Positions 8,387 through 17,063 of a stretch of 54,250 nucleotides of DNA are shown one piece after another; position 1 is the first letter of the stretch; every line of letters starts with the position of its first letter. Under the pieces are notes generated by a model. The model saw nothing but the letters and a program-made list of their open reading frames with translations, searched no databases and was not told where the DNA came from. Location of the stretch: contig JAHBWH010000036.1 of the NCBI GenBank assembly GCA_019637115.1, positions 1-54,250 of the forward strand, written 5' to 3'. A program made the position numbers and the translations under genes. This DNA is from Myxococcales bacterium. GTDB lineage: Bacteria; Myxococcota_A; Polyangia; Polyangiales; Houyiibacteriaceae.

Positions 8387-8480
8387 GTACCGGACCGGAG
8401 CCCGCTCCGTCCACCACGAAAGACGGTCGGAAGCGGTGAGGGCGCGTTTCCCGACACGGCCCTGATGAAGCGCGGCGCCC

Positions 8481-9131
8481 TCACTCGAAGAGCGGCGTCG
8501 ACATGCGGGTACCCTGGACCCGGTAGCGCACCTCGCAGGGAAGCGTGTCGAAGGGCCCACCGTAGATGGCGAGGAGCGCCTGACAGCTCGAGCCGGCGCT
8601 CGGCCGAAAGCGCACGCTCGTGGTCCCGACGAGCGTCGCGACGTCCGAGGCTCCGGCGTCGCTCGTTCCTGCGTCACTCGGTCCTCCGTCGCTCGCCCCC
8701 CCGTCGCTGGCGTCATTCATGCCACCGTCGTCGACGACGCCTGCGTCTGGGCCCGCCTCGGTCGCGACCTCGACCAGGATGGTCTCGAGCTGGTCGAGCG
8801 AGCACGGCCCGATCCCGAGGTCGGGATCGCCCTCGTAGACCGCGACGGTCGATTGCAGGTTGAAGCGGAAGGTGCCGCGGTCGTGGGTGCCGTGCACGAT
8901 CGCCGCGCCGGGGGCGCGCCACACCGCCAGCGCGCCGTCGGCGCGGAGCTGCACGCGCAGCTCGATCAGGTCTTGCGCGGGGATCGCGGTGGGCCCGCAC
9001 TCGTTCGCCGCGAGCACGCCCGTGATGCGGAAGTCCCCCACGGGATCACCGTCCGGATCGGGCTGGGGCAGGCACGCCAACACCGAGAGCCAGATGGGAA
9101 GGGTCGCGACACCGATCGCCCACACGCGCAT
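8481..9131 (-). CDS. hypothetical lipoprotein with Asp/Gly/Ser-rich linker
   Basis: A 216-aa protein. The internal ATG at 9131 is preferred over an upstream GTG-type start because it directly begins a signal peptide (MRVWAIGVATLPIWLSVLAC) with a good lipobox ending at Cys20. Two beta-rich segments (FRITGVLAANECGP..., and SVRFRPSAGSSCQALLAIYGG) flank a low-complexity stretch of repeated Ser-Asp-Gly/Ala units, a linker style frequent in myxobacterial lipoproteins. No known catalytic domain is recognised. It follows the OmpA/TSP3 gene by about 58 bp on the same strand, so it may be co-transcribed and lie in the same envelope layer. A perfect hairpin sits just before its start codon. Confidence 0.68.
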   Translation of the reverse strand: MRVWAIGVATLPIWLSVLACLPQPDPDGDPVGDFRITGVLAANECGPTAIPAQDLIELRVQLRADGALAVWRAPGAAIVHGTHDRGTFRFNLQSTVAVYEGDPDLGIGPCSLDQLETILVEVATEAGPDAGVVDDGGMNDASDGGASDGGPSDAGTSDAGASDVATLVGTTSVRFRPSAGSSCQALLAIYGGPFDTLPCEVRYRVQGTRMSTPLFE

Positions 9132-9134
9132 GAA

Positions 9135-9154
9135 CCCGAGGGAAGACCCTCGGG
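9135..9154 (-). other. perfect hairpin at the lipoprotein translation start
   Basis: CCCGAGGG (9135-9142) and CCCTCGGG (9147-9154) form an 8-bp stem with a 4-nt loop, ending 3 nt before the ATG at 9131. It could be a weak terminator of the upstream ompA-like gene or a translational control structure. There is no T-tract. Confidence 0.5.
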
Positions 9155-9189
9155 CCCGCGCGGTCAAAGAATCGGCACGCCGCGTGGCG

Positions 9190-11154
9190 CTACTCGGATC
9201 CTGGGGCCGGCCGGGTGGGCGTAGAGGGCTCGATGACGAATTCGACCCGCCGGTTCAGCGCGCGGCCCGCCTCCTCTGCGTTGTCGGCCACCGGCCGCGA
9301 AGGCCCAAAGCCCTGCGCGTTCAGGCGCCCGCCGTCGATGCCGCGCGCGATCAGCGCCTCGCGGACCGCGTCGGCCCGCTGCTGTGAGAGCCGGATGTTC
9401 GCCTCGGCGTTGCCCCGGTCGTCGGTGTGGCCTTCGATGCGCACGCTCCGATGCTGCGGGTTGCGCTGCAGAATGGTCGCCACCGCGCCGAGGATCTGCT
9501 CCGAGACCCGCCCACGGATCCGCGCCCGGTTGTTCGCGAATTGGATCTGCTGGAGGAGGACGATGCGATCCCCGCGCTGCTCGACGAGCGCCTGGCGGCC
9601 ACCGTCCGGGCAGCCATCTTCGTCCTCGATCCCGTTCAGGGTCTCGGGCTCGTTCGGGCAGCGATCGACGGAGTCGGGGATTCCGTCACCGTCGCTGTCG
9701 GGCTCGGGGCAGCCGTCCTCGTCCTCGATCCCGTTGAAGAGCTCGGCCTCCTCTGGGCACTGGTCGCCATCGTCGGGGATGCCGTCGCCGTCCGCGTCGT
9801 CCTCCGGACACCCGTCTGCGTCCTGGATGCCGTCGGCGTCCTCGGGCTCGTTGGGGCACTGATCTTCGGCGTCGGGGATGCCGTCTTGATCCGTGTCGTC
9901 GTCCGGGCAACCGTCGTCGTCGCGGTCGCCGTCGAAGTCCTCGGGCTCGTTCGGGCACGAGTCGTAGCCGTCCGGGATGCCGTCGCCGTCGTTGTCGGGG
10001 TCGGGGCAGCCGTCCGCGTCCTCGAAGCCGTCGAAGTCCTCGGCTTCGTTCGGACATTGATCGACCCCATCGAGGAGGCCGTCGCCGTCGTTGTCGGGGT
10101 CCGGGCAGCCGTCCGCGTCCTGCCAGCCGTCCATGTCCTCGGGCTCGGTCGGGCAAGCGTCGATGGCGTCGTCGATCCCGTCACCGTCCCGATCCCCGCG
10201 GCGCGGCGCGTAGGCGACGGCGCCGATCGCGCGGAAGACCGGCACCCCGACGCCCGCTACGATGCCCGGGCCGCCGGCGAGGGTGAGCTCGACGTCTCCC
10301 ACGCGGAGCCGCGCGCCGAGCCGACCTTCGAGCGGGTTCTGATCGAGGCCGCCCCGGAATCCCGCGGCGCCATCGATCTCGGCGAAGACCATCGCGAGCG
10401 GCGTGACCTCGTAGCCCACCGCGGCGCGGTAGGTGAGCATTGGCCCCGCGGTGGTCGAGAAGAGCGTGCTCTCGGGACGCCAGAAGCCACCGAGGTTGAG
10501 CGAAAGGCGAAAGCCGCTCTGCACGAGCTCGCCGATGAGGTGACCGCCGACCCGCACGCTCTCGTCGCCGTTGAACGCGCCCGCGGTCATGGCGTGCCCG
10601 ACCGGGAAGCTGCCGAAGACGAGGCCGCTCAAGAAGATTCCCTCGTCGCCGTCGCCGAAGAACCGAGCCTTGAGGCTGAGCACCGGGTCGCCGACCGTGA
10701 ACGTGCCGCCGCCGGGGATCGTGGTGGGGCGGCCCTGCACGATCTCGCTGAAGCCGTCGCCGTTCGAGTGCAGGAGCGGGAGGTTCAGGCCGATCTGGAG
10801 GCGCTCGAAGAGCACGAGCGAGCCGTGAAGGTTGAACTGGAGCTGGTGGCTGACGAGGAGCGTCCGCCGCTCCTCGACCATGCAGCTCGTCTCGGACGGG
10901 TCCGTGCAAGAGGCGTTGTAGAGGACGAAGGGCCGGTGCCCGTAGTCGACGCTCAGGCCGAAGGTCGGCACGAGATGACCCGAGAGCCGGCCGCCATCGA
11001 CCTGCAGGAAGTTCCCCGCCCCTGGCGCGGGCGCGAAGCGCTGCACGTTGAAGCGCCCGAGCGGGACGGGATCCTGCGCCTGCGCCCCGACGTGGCCAAG
11101 GGCCAACGCCACCACCATCAGCGCCGAGCGCACCCACCGATGCCGTCGAGTCAT
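9190..11154 (-). CDS. OmpA-family outer membrane protein with thrombospondin type 3 repeats
   Basis: A 654-aa outer membrane protein starting at ATG 11154 after GGGGAGG. Signal peptide ~1-27 (ALMVVALALGHVGAQAQ). Residues ~28-330 are beta-barrel-like (alternating strands, many Gly and aromatic residues). Next come six Asp-rich 33-residue thrombospondin type 3 repeats of the form DGDGIPD-x-x-D-x-CPNEPED, which bind calcium in known homologues. The C-terminal OmpA domain holds IRIEGHTDDRG-type motif (here VRIEGHTDDRG), LSQQRADAVREAL and NRRVEFVI, the peptidoglycan-binding pattern. The repeats likely form a stiff periplasmic stalk between barrel and cell wall. A Pro-rich tail ends the protein. 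Confidence 0.9.
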   Translation of the reverse strand: MTRRHRWVRSALMVVALALGHVGAQAQDPVPLGRFNVQRFAPAPGAGNFLQVDGGRLSGHLVPTFGLSVDYGHRPFVLYNASCTDPSETSCMVEERRTLLVSHQLQFNLHGSLVLFERLQIGLNLPLLHSNGDGFSEIVQGRPTTIPGGGTFTVGDPVLSLKARFFGDGDEGIFLSGLVFGSFPVGHAMTAGAFNGDESVRVGGHLIGELVQSGFRLSLNLGGFWRPESTLFSTTAGPMLTYRAAVGYEVTPLAMVFAEIDGAAGFRGGLDQNPLEGRLGARLRVGDVELTLAGGPGIVAGVGVPVFRAIGAVAYAPRRGDRDGDGIDDAIDACPTEPEDMDGWQDADGCPDPDNDGDGLLDGVDQCPNEAEDFDGFEDADGCPDPDNDGDGIPDGYDSCPNEPEDFDGDRDDDGCPDDDTDQDGIPDAEDQCPNEPEDADGIQDADGCPEDDADGDGIPDDGDQCPEEAELFNGIEDEDGCPEPDSDGDGIPDSVDRCPNEPETLNGIEDEDGCPDGGRQALVEQRGDRIVLLQQIQFANNRARIRGRVSEQILGAVATILQRNPQHRSVRIEGHTDDRGNAEANIRLSQQRADAVREALIARGIDGGRLNAQGFGPSRPVADNAEEAGRALNRRVEFVIEPSTPTRPAPGSE

Positions 11155-11612
11155 GAGCCTCCCCGAGTCGGAGGGAGTATCTTTCACCAGTGCTCTCCCG
11201 CGCAATCGCGAAACGACCTCGGCGGGAAATTCCGGTCACGCAGGAACCACCCTCCATCCTCTCGAAGGCACCGAGGCTGCGCGCTTTTCGGCTCGTTCGA
11301 AGGCCCTCGCGGGGCGTCGCGGACGTGGCGTCGCACGAGGCAAAGGCCCCCTCCTGGACGCAGCAACGGGCGTCCGAGCAACCACGGGACGGTCGCTCCG
11401 CCGCGGCGGGTCGACCTCTCGAGACGCGGCGCTCCCCTCGAGGGGCGCCGAAAGCGCCCAAGGCTCCGGTCACGGAATGCGTCGGAGGGTGCGTTGTTTG
11501 GAGTCGGTTGCAGTAACGCCTGGCCACCCATCGCGACACGAAGCCGCGAGGCGCGCGAAGACCTACCGGGCATCCACGTCGGCTGCTATGGACGGCCCGA
11601 CGGAGAATCGAA
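11155..11612. other. 458-bp intergenic region upstream of exbB and the OmpA gene
   Basis: This gap lies between two divergent operons. Short open frames in it have atypical Arg/Pro composition and look like noise. It contains a near-perfect GC-rich palindrome at about 11428-11449 (arms meeting in CCCCTCGAGGGG) and, near the exbB side, a TATGGA box (11587-11592). Nothing resembling a known RNA family or a Fur-type AT-rich operator was recognised. Confidence 0.5.
11587..11592 (+). promoter_or_regulatory. putative -10 box of exbB-exbD-tonB operon
   Basis: TATGGA, preceded by TGC, lies 20 nt before the exbB ATG. Transcription from about 11599 would leave a short leader containing GGAG (11602-11605), a ribosome site with 7-nt spacing. 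No -35 element is clear. Confidence 0.4.
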
Positions 11613-12275
11613 ATGGACATTCAGGAACGATTGACCGCGTTCGCCATGCTCGGCGCCGGATGGGTGATGTGGCTGCTCGTGGCCCTCTCGGTCATCTGCC
11701 TCGCCATCATCCTCGAGCGCACCTATTACCTCGTGGCCTCGCGCGACGACGCCCGACGGTTGCAAGAGGGTTTGCGCAAGAGCCTCGATGACGGTGACAT
11801 CGACGCCGCGCTGAAGGTGATGGCGAGCTCCAAGTCCTGGGAGGCTCGCATCCTCGCGGCGGGCCTCGGCGAAGCGGGCCGCGGCCCGGGGTCCGTCGAG
11901 GAGAAGCTCGCGGGTGAGCGCGGCATCGCGCGCGCGCGCATGGAGCGCAACCTCGCCTTCCTCGGCACGGTCGGAAACAACGCGCCCTTCGTCGGTCTGC
12001 TCGGAACGGTCATCGGAATCATCCGCTCGTTCCAGGCGCTCAACGAGAGCCAGGGCCAGGTCACCACCGAGCTCATGGCCGAGGTCGGCGAGGCGCTCGT
12101 CGCGACCGCCATCGGGCTGCTCGTCGCGCTCCCCGCCGTCGCTTTCTACAACGCCTTCCAGCGCGCCATCAAATCACGCCTCACGATGGCGGACGCGATG
12201 GGGCGCGACCTCTTGGCTTTCGTGAAGGGCCAGAAGGCCAGCGGCGGCTACCGCAACGCGCCGGAGGCCGACTGA
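11613..12275 (+). CDS. exbB: ExbB/TolQ-type proton channel protein
   Basis: A 220-aa inner-membrane protein of the MotA/TolQ/ExbB family. It has an N-terminal membrane segment (~13-33, WVMWLLVALSVICLAIIL), a cytoplasmic loop, and two C-terminal membrane helices around NNAPFVGLLGTVIGIIRSF and EALVATAIGLLVALPAVAFYN; the GLLGTVIGI and EAL-x-ATAIGL signatures are diagnostic. With ExbD it uses the proton gradient to drive TonB. A GGAG ribosome site precedes the ATG. Its stop overlaps the exbD start by one base, so translation is coupled. ExbB rather than TolQ is chosen because the operon continues with a TonB-like protein and has no tolB or pal. Confidence 0.9.
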   Translation: MDIQERLTAFAMLGAGWVMWLLVALSVICLAIILERTYYLVASRDDARRLQEGLRKSLDDGDIDAALKVMASSKSWEARILAAGLGEAGRGPGSVEEKLAGERGIARARMERNLAFLGTVGNNAPFVGLLGTVIGIIRSFQALNESQGQVTTELMAEVGEALVATAIGLLVALPAVAFYNAFQRAIKSRLTMADAMGRDLLAFVKGQKASGGYRNAPEAD

Positions 12276-12709
12276 TGGCTGGCGGCACGCTCGGCGGCGG
12301 TGACGACGACGAGATCATCACCGACATCAACGTCACGCCGCTCGTCGACGTCGTGCTCGTGCTCCTCATCATCCTGATGGTCACGGCCACCGCGATCGTC
12401 TCGAAGACCATCCCGATGGAGCTCCCGCAAGCCGCGACGGCCGAGACCGCGGGCGACACGCCGACGACCCTCGGCATCTCCATCGACGAAGGTGGCAACC
12501 TCTTCCTGGACCGCGATCCGATGAGCGAGGACGAGCTGCGCGCGCGCGTGCGCGCGGCCCGCGAGGCGTCCGAGGACGTCCGCGCGATCATCGCGGCGGC
12601 CGGCAGCATCCAGCATGGCCGCGTGGTGCAGGTGATCGACCTGCTCCGGCAGGAGCGCGTCACGCGCTTCGCGATCAACGTCCGCCCGAGCGAGCTCGAG
12701 GCGCAGTGA
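12275..12709 (+). CDS. exbD: ExbD/TolR-type biopolymer transport protein
   Basis: A 144-aa protein with one N-terminal membrane helix. The hallmark DINVTPLVDVVLVLLII is present, with the proton-carrying Asp at residue 25. The C-terminal periplasmic domain (ISIDEGGNLFLDRDPMSEDELRARV, VIDLLRQERVTRFAINV) has the normal ExbD fold pattern and length. It starts within the exbB stop codon and is followed 38 bp later by the TonB-like gene. Works as the ExbB partner in energising outer-membrane transport. Confidence 0.92.
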   Translation: MAGGTLGGGDDDEIITDINVTPLVDVVLVLLIILMVTATAIVSKTIPMELPQAATAETAGDTPTTLGISIDEGGNLFLDRDPMSEDELRARVRAAREASEDVRAIIAAAGSIQHGRVVQVIDLLRQERVTRFAINVRPSELEAQ

Positions 12710-12727
12710 CGAGGGAGTGAGCGCGGG

Positions 12728-12763
12728 ATGAAGTACGGCGACTTGCGATGGGGGCCAGCATGA
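12728..12763 (+). CDS. possible 11-residue leader peptide before tonB
   Basis: An ATG preceded by GGGAG (spacing longer than ideal) opens an 11-codon frame (MKYGDLRWGPA) whose TGA overlaps an in-frame tonB ATG at 12760 as ATGA. This is the geometry of translational coupling. It may be chance; no attenuator-like hairpins were seen. Confidence 0.25.
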   Translation: MKYGDLRWGPA

Positions 12764-13659
12764 GCTCCATGCGTCTGTCGCCCCGGCACGAGCAGCTCGA
12801 AGGAGACGGCCTCGTCGTGGTGGGGTTGACCGCGGGTTTGCTCATCTCCGCGCTCATCCACTTCGTCGGCTTCCCCCTCTTCATGGGGATCCTCGGGCTC
12901 TTGGACCTGCTCAACCCGCTCACGCCGCAGCCCTCTCCGCCACGACCGGCGGTGGTCGAAGTCATCGCGCTCCCCGAGCCGGAGCCCGAACCGGAGCCCG
13001 TGGTGGAGGCGGAGCCAGAGCCCGAACCAGAGCCCGTCGCGCCGACGCCGCCCCCGCCGACGCCTCCGCCCCCCCGACCGGAGCCGCGCGAACGACCGGC
13101 GCCCGAACCGCCGCCGCGCGCCGAGGAGCCCCCGCCGCGGCCCGAGCCCCTGGACCTCACGGGGCTCACGCTGACGAGCGAGTCCGGCAGCTTCGCGGTC
13201 GCCGGCGGAGACGGCACCGACCGGGAAGGTCCCATCGGGCCACCCCCGAGCCGCACCGTCCCGCGCGGCACCCGCGACGGCGTCGAGGGCGGCACGGGTG
13301 GCGGCGGCGACGCCGAGGGGACCGGCCCTCCGCGGATCTACGCGCCCGAGAGCCTCGCGCGCGCCCCCCAGGCGCCGCGTGACGCGATCGACCGGCTCCG
13401 CGCCTGCCAGCAGCAGAACTACCCGAGCGAGGCGCGCGCGCAGGGCATCTCGCACACGGTGCGCGGCCGCATGGTCGTCGAGGCCGACGGCAGCCTCAGC
13501 GCGATCCGGATTGGGCGGGACCGGACGGGGCTGGGCTTCGACGAGGTCTGCCGACGTTGCCTCGGTGAGCAGCGCGGCTGGGAGGCCGGTCGTGACCGAC
13601 AGGGCAACGCCGTGCGCAGCTACCAGCCCGTCTTCTGCGAGTTCAGCGTCCGCAACTGA
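12748..13659 (+). CDS. TonB-like energy transducer
   Basis: A 303-aa protein (299 aa if translation starts at ATG 12760). One membrane helix at ~25-47 is followed by a long periplasmic Pro/Glu-Pro linker (repeated PEPEPEP and PPPPTPPP) that can span the periplasm, a Gly-rich stretch, and a C-terminal domain with the TonB_C pattern: NYPSEARAQGISHTVRGRM, VEADGSLSAIRI, and a final SYQPVFCEFSV strand. Extra Cys residues in this domain (RACQQQ, EVCRRC, VFCEF) are unusual and could form disulphides. It is encoded with exbB and exbD, consistent with a complete TonB system; the outer-membrane receptor it serves is not in this window. Confidence 0.82.
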   Translation: MGASMSSMRLSPRHEQLEGDGLVVVGLTAGLLISALIHFVGFPLFMGILGLLDLLNPLTPQPSPPRPAVVEVIALPEPEPEPEPVVEAEPEPEPEPVAPTPPPPTPPPPRPEPRERPAPEPPPRAEEPPPRPEPLDLTGLTLTSESGSFAVAGGDGTDREGPIGPPPSRTVPRGTRDGVEGGTGGGGDAEGTGPPRIYAPESLARAPQAPRDAIDRLRACQQQNYPSEARAQGISHTVRGRMVVEADGSLSAIRIGRDRTGLGFDEVCRRCLGEQRGWEAGRDRQGNAVRSYQPVFCEFSVRN

Positions 13660-13860
13660 TCCGCCATCCGCCTCACGGTCGTTGAACGCGAGCCACCGTC
13701 GGCGCCGGCTCCCCTCCACCAGCCGCGCACCTTGGATCTGCCTGTTCGTCTGGGCTCCTGCGACGAGCTACCGTCGGTGCCATCGCTCCCATGCGAGCCC
13801 ACGTCGTCGGCTCACGACCGCCGCCTCTCGCGACCAGCACGCCCGAGCCGAGAGATCCCA

Positions 13861-14949
13861 ATGCTCCCCACCCTGACCTCCACGCCGTCCATCGCGGGTC
13901 GCTTCCGCTCCACCCCCGAAGACTTCCTCGTCGACGAGCTGCCGGCGTTTCTCCCGAGCGGCGAAGGGGATCACGTCTACGTCAAGATCCGGAAGCGGGG
14001 CCTGACGACGCCAGAGGCCCTCCGACGCCTCGCCAGCGCGCTCGGCGCGCGGCACGAGGACGCGGGCCACGCAGGCCTCAAGGACCGCCACGCCATCACC
14101 ACCCAGTGGGTGAGCCTCTTCGGCACCACTCCCGAGGCGGCGCGCGAGGTGCAGGTCGAGGACCTCGAGGTGCTCGAGGCGGCGCGCCACCGCCACAAAC
14201 TGCGCGCGGGCAAGCTGCGCGGCAATCGCTTCACGCTCCGCGTGCGAGGCGTACCTGCGGCGGCGACGTCGGAGCTGCGCGAGGCCCTCGACCAGCTGGC
14301 CGCGCGCGGTGTGCCTGCGTATTTCGGCACCCAACGCTTCGGTCGCGAGGGCCAGAACCGCGAGCGCGCGCGCCGCTGGCTCGTCGAGGGGGGCCGCGCA
14401 CCGCGCGATCGCTTCGCGCGAAAGATGATGGTGTCGACGCTGCAGTCGCAGGTCTTCAACGGCGTGCTCGCCGCCCGCCTCGAGCGCGGGCTCTTCGACC
14501 GAGTCCTCGCGGGCGACGTGCTTCGCAAAGAAGAGACGGGCGGGATCTTCGTGGCCGAGGACGTCGCCGCCGAGCAGGCGCGGGTGGACCGCTGGGAGAC
14601 GAGCCCGACCGGCCCGCTCCCCGGGCTCGACGCGGCGACCCCGACCGGCGAGGCCGCGACCCTCGAGGCCGAGGTGGCGGCGTCGTTCGACGTGGGGCCG
14701 GAGGTGCTCGCGCGCTTCGGGAAGCTCGGCCCGGGCGCGCGACGGCCCCTGCGGCTCCGCCTGGGAGACGCCACGCTCGAGGTCGGCGCGCCTGACGAGC
14801 TCGGCGCGACGACGGTGACGCTCGCGTTCGATCTGCCCGCGGGCGGCTACGCGACCGAGGTCCTCCGCGAGCTCTTCAAGGATGGCCTCGAGGAGGCGCG
14901 TCCAGCGCCAGCGGACGACGCTCGCGAGCACGCCGCAGCGCCCCGCTGA
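13861..14949 (+). CDS. truD: tRNA pseudouridine(13) synthase TruD
   Basis: A 362-aa TruD-family enzyme that converts U13 of certain tRNAs to pseudouridine. The signature GHAGLKDRHAITTQWVS is present, with catalytic Asp75. The N-terminal RFRSTPEDFLVDELP, the RGNRFTLRVR core strand (here LRGNRFTLRVRG) and ALAFDLPAGGYATEVLRE (here LAFDLPAGGYATEVLRE) at the C-terminus are family hallmarks. The internal ATG at 13861 was chosen over an upstream TTG because homology starts right after it and GAGAGAT precedes it. The C-terminal ~25 residues are Ala/Asp/Arg-rich and dispensable-looking. It converges on the methyltransferase gene. Confidence 0.94.
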   Translation: MLPTLTSTPSIAGRFRSTPEDFLVDELPAFLPSGEGDHVYVKIRKRGLTTPEALRRLASALGARHEDAGHAGLKDRHAITTQWVSLFGTTPEAAREVQVEDLEVLEAARHRHKLRAGKLRGNRFTLRVRGVPAAATSELREALDQLAARGVPAYFGTQRFGREGQNRERARRWLVEGGRAPRDRFARKMMVSTLQSQVFNGVLAARLERGLFDRVLAGDVLRKEETGGIFVAEDVAAEQARVDRWETSPTGPLPGLDAATPTGEAATLEAEVAASFDVGPEVLARFGKLGPGARRPLRLRLGDATLEVGAPDELGATTVTLAFDLPAGGYATEVLRELFKDGLEEARPAPADDAREHAAAPR

Positions 14950-15062
14950 GCTCCGTAGACCCCGGCTGAGCTCCGCCCTTCGACGGTCTTCGAGGGTCGC
15001 CAGGCCCCATGGACGCGAACCCGTCGAGCTCTCCGCTCGCGGCGCGCCCTCCGCCCTGCCGC

Positions 15063-17063
15063 TCAGTCGTCGGTCGGCGGCACGCCGGGCGCGGGCGGGG
15101 GCCTGGACGGCGCGTCGTCGGACTTCTTCGCGCGGTCGCCGTCCACACGCCGCTCGGCGAGGATCAAGATCCGCGGCGAGTCGGCCCCGAAGAAGACGCC
15201 CGGGGTGGCCATCCACCCGCTCACCTCGGCGACCCGGAACCCCTGCTGGTGCAGGAGGAGGCCGAGCTCGTGGAGCGCGTAGAGTCGGAGCGTGTAGACG
15301 CCCTCGCGCTGCCGACCGTCGTCGAGCATGACGGTGCGCTTCACCTCGAGGCGGGAGAGGAAGTAGTTGAACTTCGACTCCTCCATACACAGGCAGCCGT
15401 CGCCCTCGAACCAGATCAGGTTCGGCTGAGAGCGGATGACGTAGTCGCGGTTGACGACGTCGAGGAGCAGGACGCCGCGCGGTTTGAGCGCGCGATGCAG
15501 CCGTTCGACGACCCGCTTGTTCGTCTCGTCGTCGAAATAGCCGAAGGTCGTCCCCCAGCAGAGCACGGCGTCGAAGGCGCCGTCGAAGGTCATCTCCCGC
15601 ATGTCGCCGTGGAGGAAGTTGATCTTGACGCCCTCGTCCTGGGCCTCGTCCCCCGCGCGGCTCAGCATCGGCAACGAGAGGTCGAGGCCGACGACGAGGA
15701 AGCCGCGCCGGGTCAGCTCGATCGCGTGCAGCCCGAGCCCACACCCGACGTCGAGGATCGTCGCGCCCGCCGCCAGCCCGAGCCGGGCCTCGATGAAGTC
15801 GCAATCGCGGATGATGTCCTTCCGCGTCGGAGGCCGCACCGTCCGGAGGTAGTCGTCGCTGAAGAACGTCTCGAACCACGGTCGCCGGCGCGGCTTCGCC
15901 TCGCGGGGGCGCTGGGGCGGTGGGGGGGAAGGCTCCGCCCCTACGGGCTCGGGGGTGTCTGCGCCCTCCTCGGGCGGCGGGGGTGGCTCGACCTCGTGAA
16001 GCTCGAGCTCCTCCGCGTCGTCGTCGAGCTCGAGCTCGTCGTCCTCGTCGAGCGGCTCCTCCTCGAGCGCGTCATCGTCGATGGTGAGCTCAGGCTCGTC
16101 GTCGTCGGTCGCGCGGAGCGAGACACGTGGGAGCGTCGGTTCGCTCTCGAGCGGCGCGAGCTCATCGTCGTCGAGCGCGCTCTCTCCAGACTCCGGGTGG
16201 AGCAGCAGCAACGGCTCGGCTGCGGCGTCCGGGTCGGGCGGGGGCGGGATCGTGCTGACGCGTACCATCCCATGCACGATGACGGGATCGGAGTCCGCCG
16301 CATCGGCGTTGGGCTCGCTCGCGGCGGTGAGCTCCGAGCCGGCTTTAGCGCCGGCCCCTTCTCCCGCCTCGACCTCGGGCGCGCGCTCGGACTCGTCCGG
16401 AACGACCGCCTCGCTCATGGGCGGGGCTGGAACGTCCGCGTCGGCCGTGTGTCCCGCGTCGACCGTACCCCCGGGATCGACCGATGCATCCGCGTCGACG
16501 TCGACCGGTGGGTTTGCGTCCACCTTCGCATCCGCAGCCGAGACCGGAGCGTCCGCGCCCACCTCCTCGTCCACCCGCGCGTCCGGGTCGACTGACGCCG
16601 CAGCGTCCGCCTCGACGGGGTTGGCCGCGACCAGTGACTCCCCAAGAGCGTTGCCCTCGGTGGCGGTCTCGAGCCCAACGGGAGCAGCCGGGACGGGAGG
16701 AGGCTCACTCGGGATCGCCGGCGCGCGCTCGCTGGAGGCGACGCGCGTCGGCTCCGCTTCGAGCGGCTCGACCTCTGGCGCGTCCAGGTCCAGCTCGTCG
16801 GTAGGCTCGACCACCGAGAGCTCGGCGTGCTCGTCCGACACGAGCTCGAGCTCCGTGTCGGTGTCGAGGGGGATGTCGTCGAGCGCGCGCGCTGCCACTG
16901 GCCTCGGGGCGGCGGACGTGATCCCAGGGGCCGATGCGATCGCCGGCGGAGGCGCGGGAGGGATGCCGCTGACGGCGCTGCGTCGCGGGACCTCGTCGAC
17001 CGGCACGCGGAGCGCACGGCGCTTCTTCCGACGAGCGCGGAGCTGCTCGTCGTCTGCGCTCAT
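15063..17063 (-). CDS. class I SAM-dependent methyltransferase with ~400-residue acidic disordered N-terminus
   Basis: A 666-aa protein. Residues 1-30 are basic (RARRKKRRALR). Residues ~31-400 are low-complexity: Ala/Pro/Glu/Asp-rich, with runs such as VDADASVDPGG and DEDDELELDDD. A Rossmann methyltransferase domain follows: motif I ILDVGCGLGLHA (436-447), motif II GLDLSLPML, then LHGDMREM and DAVLCWGTTFGYFDD. Family hits would place it with generic methyltransferase_11/25 domains; the substrate cannot be read. It is translationally coupled to psd: its ATG overlaps the psd stop as ATGA, so a role near phospholipid or envelope metabolism is possible but only inferred. The acidic arm has no coiled-coil heptads that I can see. 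Confidence 0.85.
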   Translation of the reverse strand: MSADDEQLRARRKKRRALRVPVDEVPRRSAVSGIPPAPPPAIASAPGITSAAPRPVAARALDDIPLDTDTELELVSDEHAELSVVEPTDELDLDAPEVEPLEAEPTRVASSERAPAIPSEPPPVPAAPVGLETATEGNALGESLVAANPVEADAAASVDPDARVDEEVGADAPVSAADAKVDANPPVDVDADASVDPGGTVDAGHTADADVPAPPMSEAVVPDESERAPEVEAGEGAGAKAGSELTAASEPNADAADSDPVIVHGMVRVSTIPPPPDPDAAAEPLLLLHPESGESALDDDELAPLESEPTLPRVSLRATDDDEPELTIDDDALEEEPLDEDDELELDDDAEELELHEVEPPPPPEEGADTPEPVGAEPSPPPPQRPREAKPRRRPWFETFFSDDYLRTVRPPTRKDIIRDCDFIEARLGLAAGATILDVGCGLGLHAIELTRRGFLVVGLDLSLPMLSRAGDEAQDEGVKINFLHGDMREMTFDGAFDAVLCWGTTFGYFDDETNKRVVERLHRALKPRGVLLLDVVNRDYVIRSQPNLIWFEGDGCLCMEESKFNYFLSRLEVKRTVMLDDGRQREGVYTLRLYALHELGLLLHQQGFRVAEVSGWMATPGVFFGADSPRILILAERRVDGDRAKKSDDAPSRPPPAPGVPPTDD

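Noticed and set aside
11184-11573. Genes in the gap between the OmpA gene and exbB
   Set aside because: Both strands have open frames, but all are Arg/Pro-rich with no domain-like pattern and would overlap promoters of flanking operons.
9427-11634. 735-aa plus-strand open frame across the OmpA gene
   Set aside because: Composition is Val/Leu/Arg repeat noise, antisense to the signal peptide, TSP3 and OmpA domains, which are clearly real.
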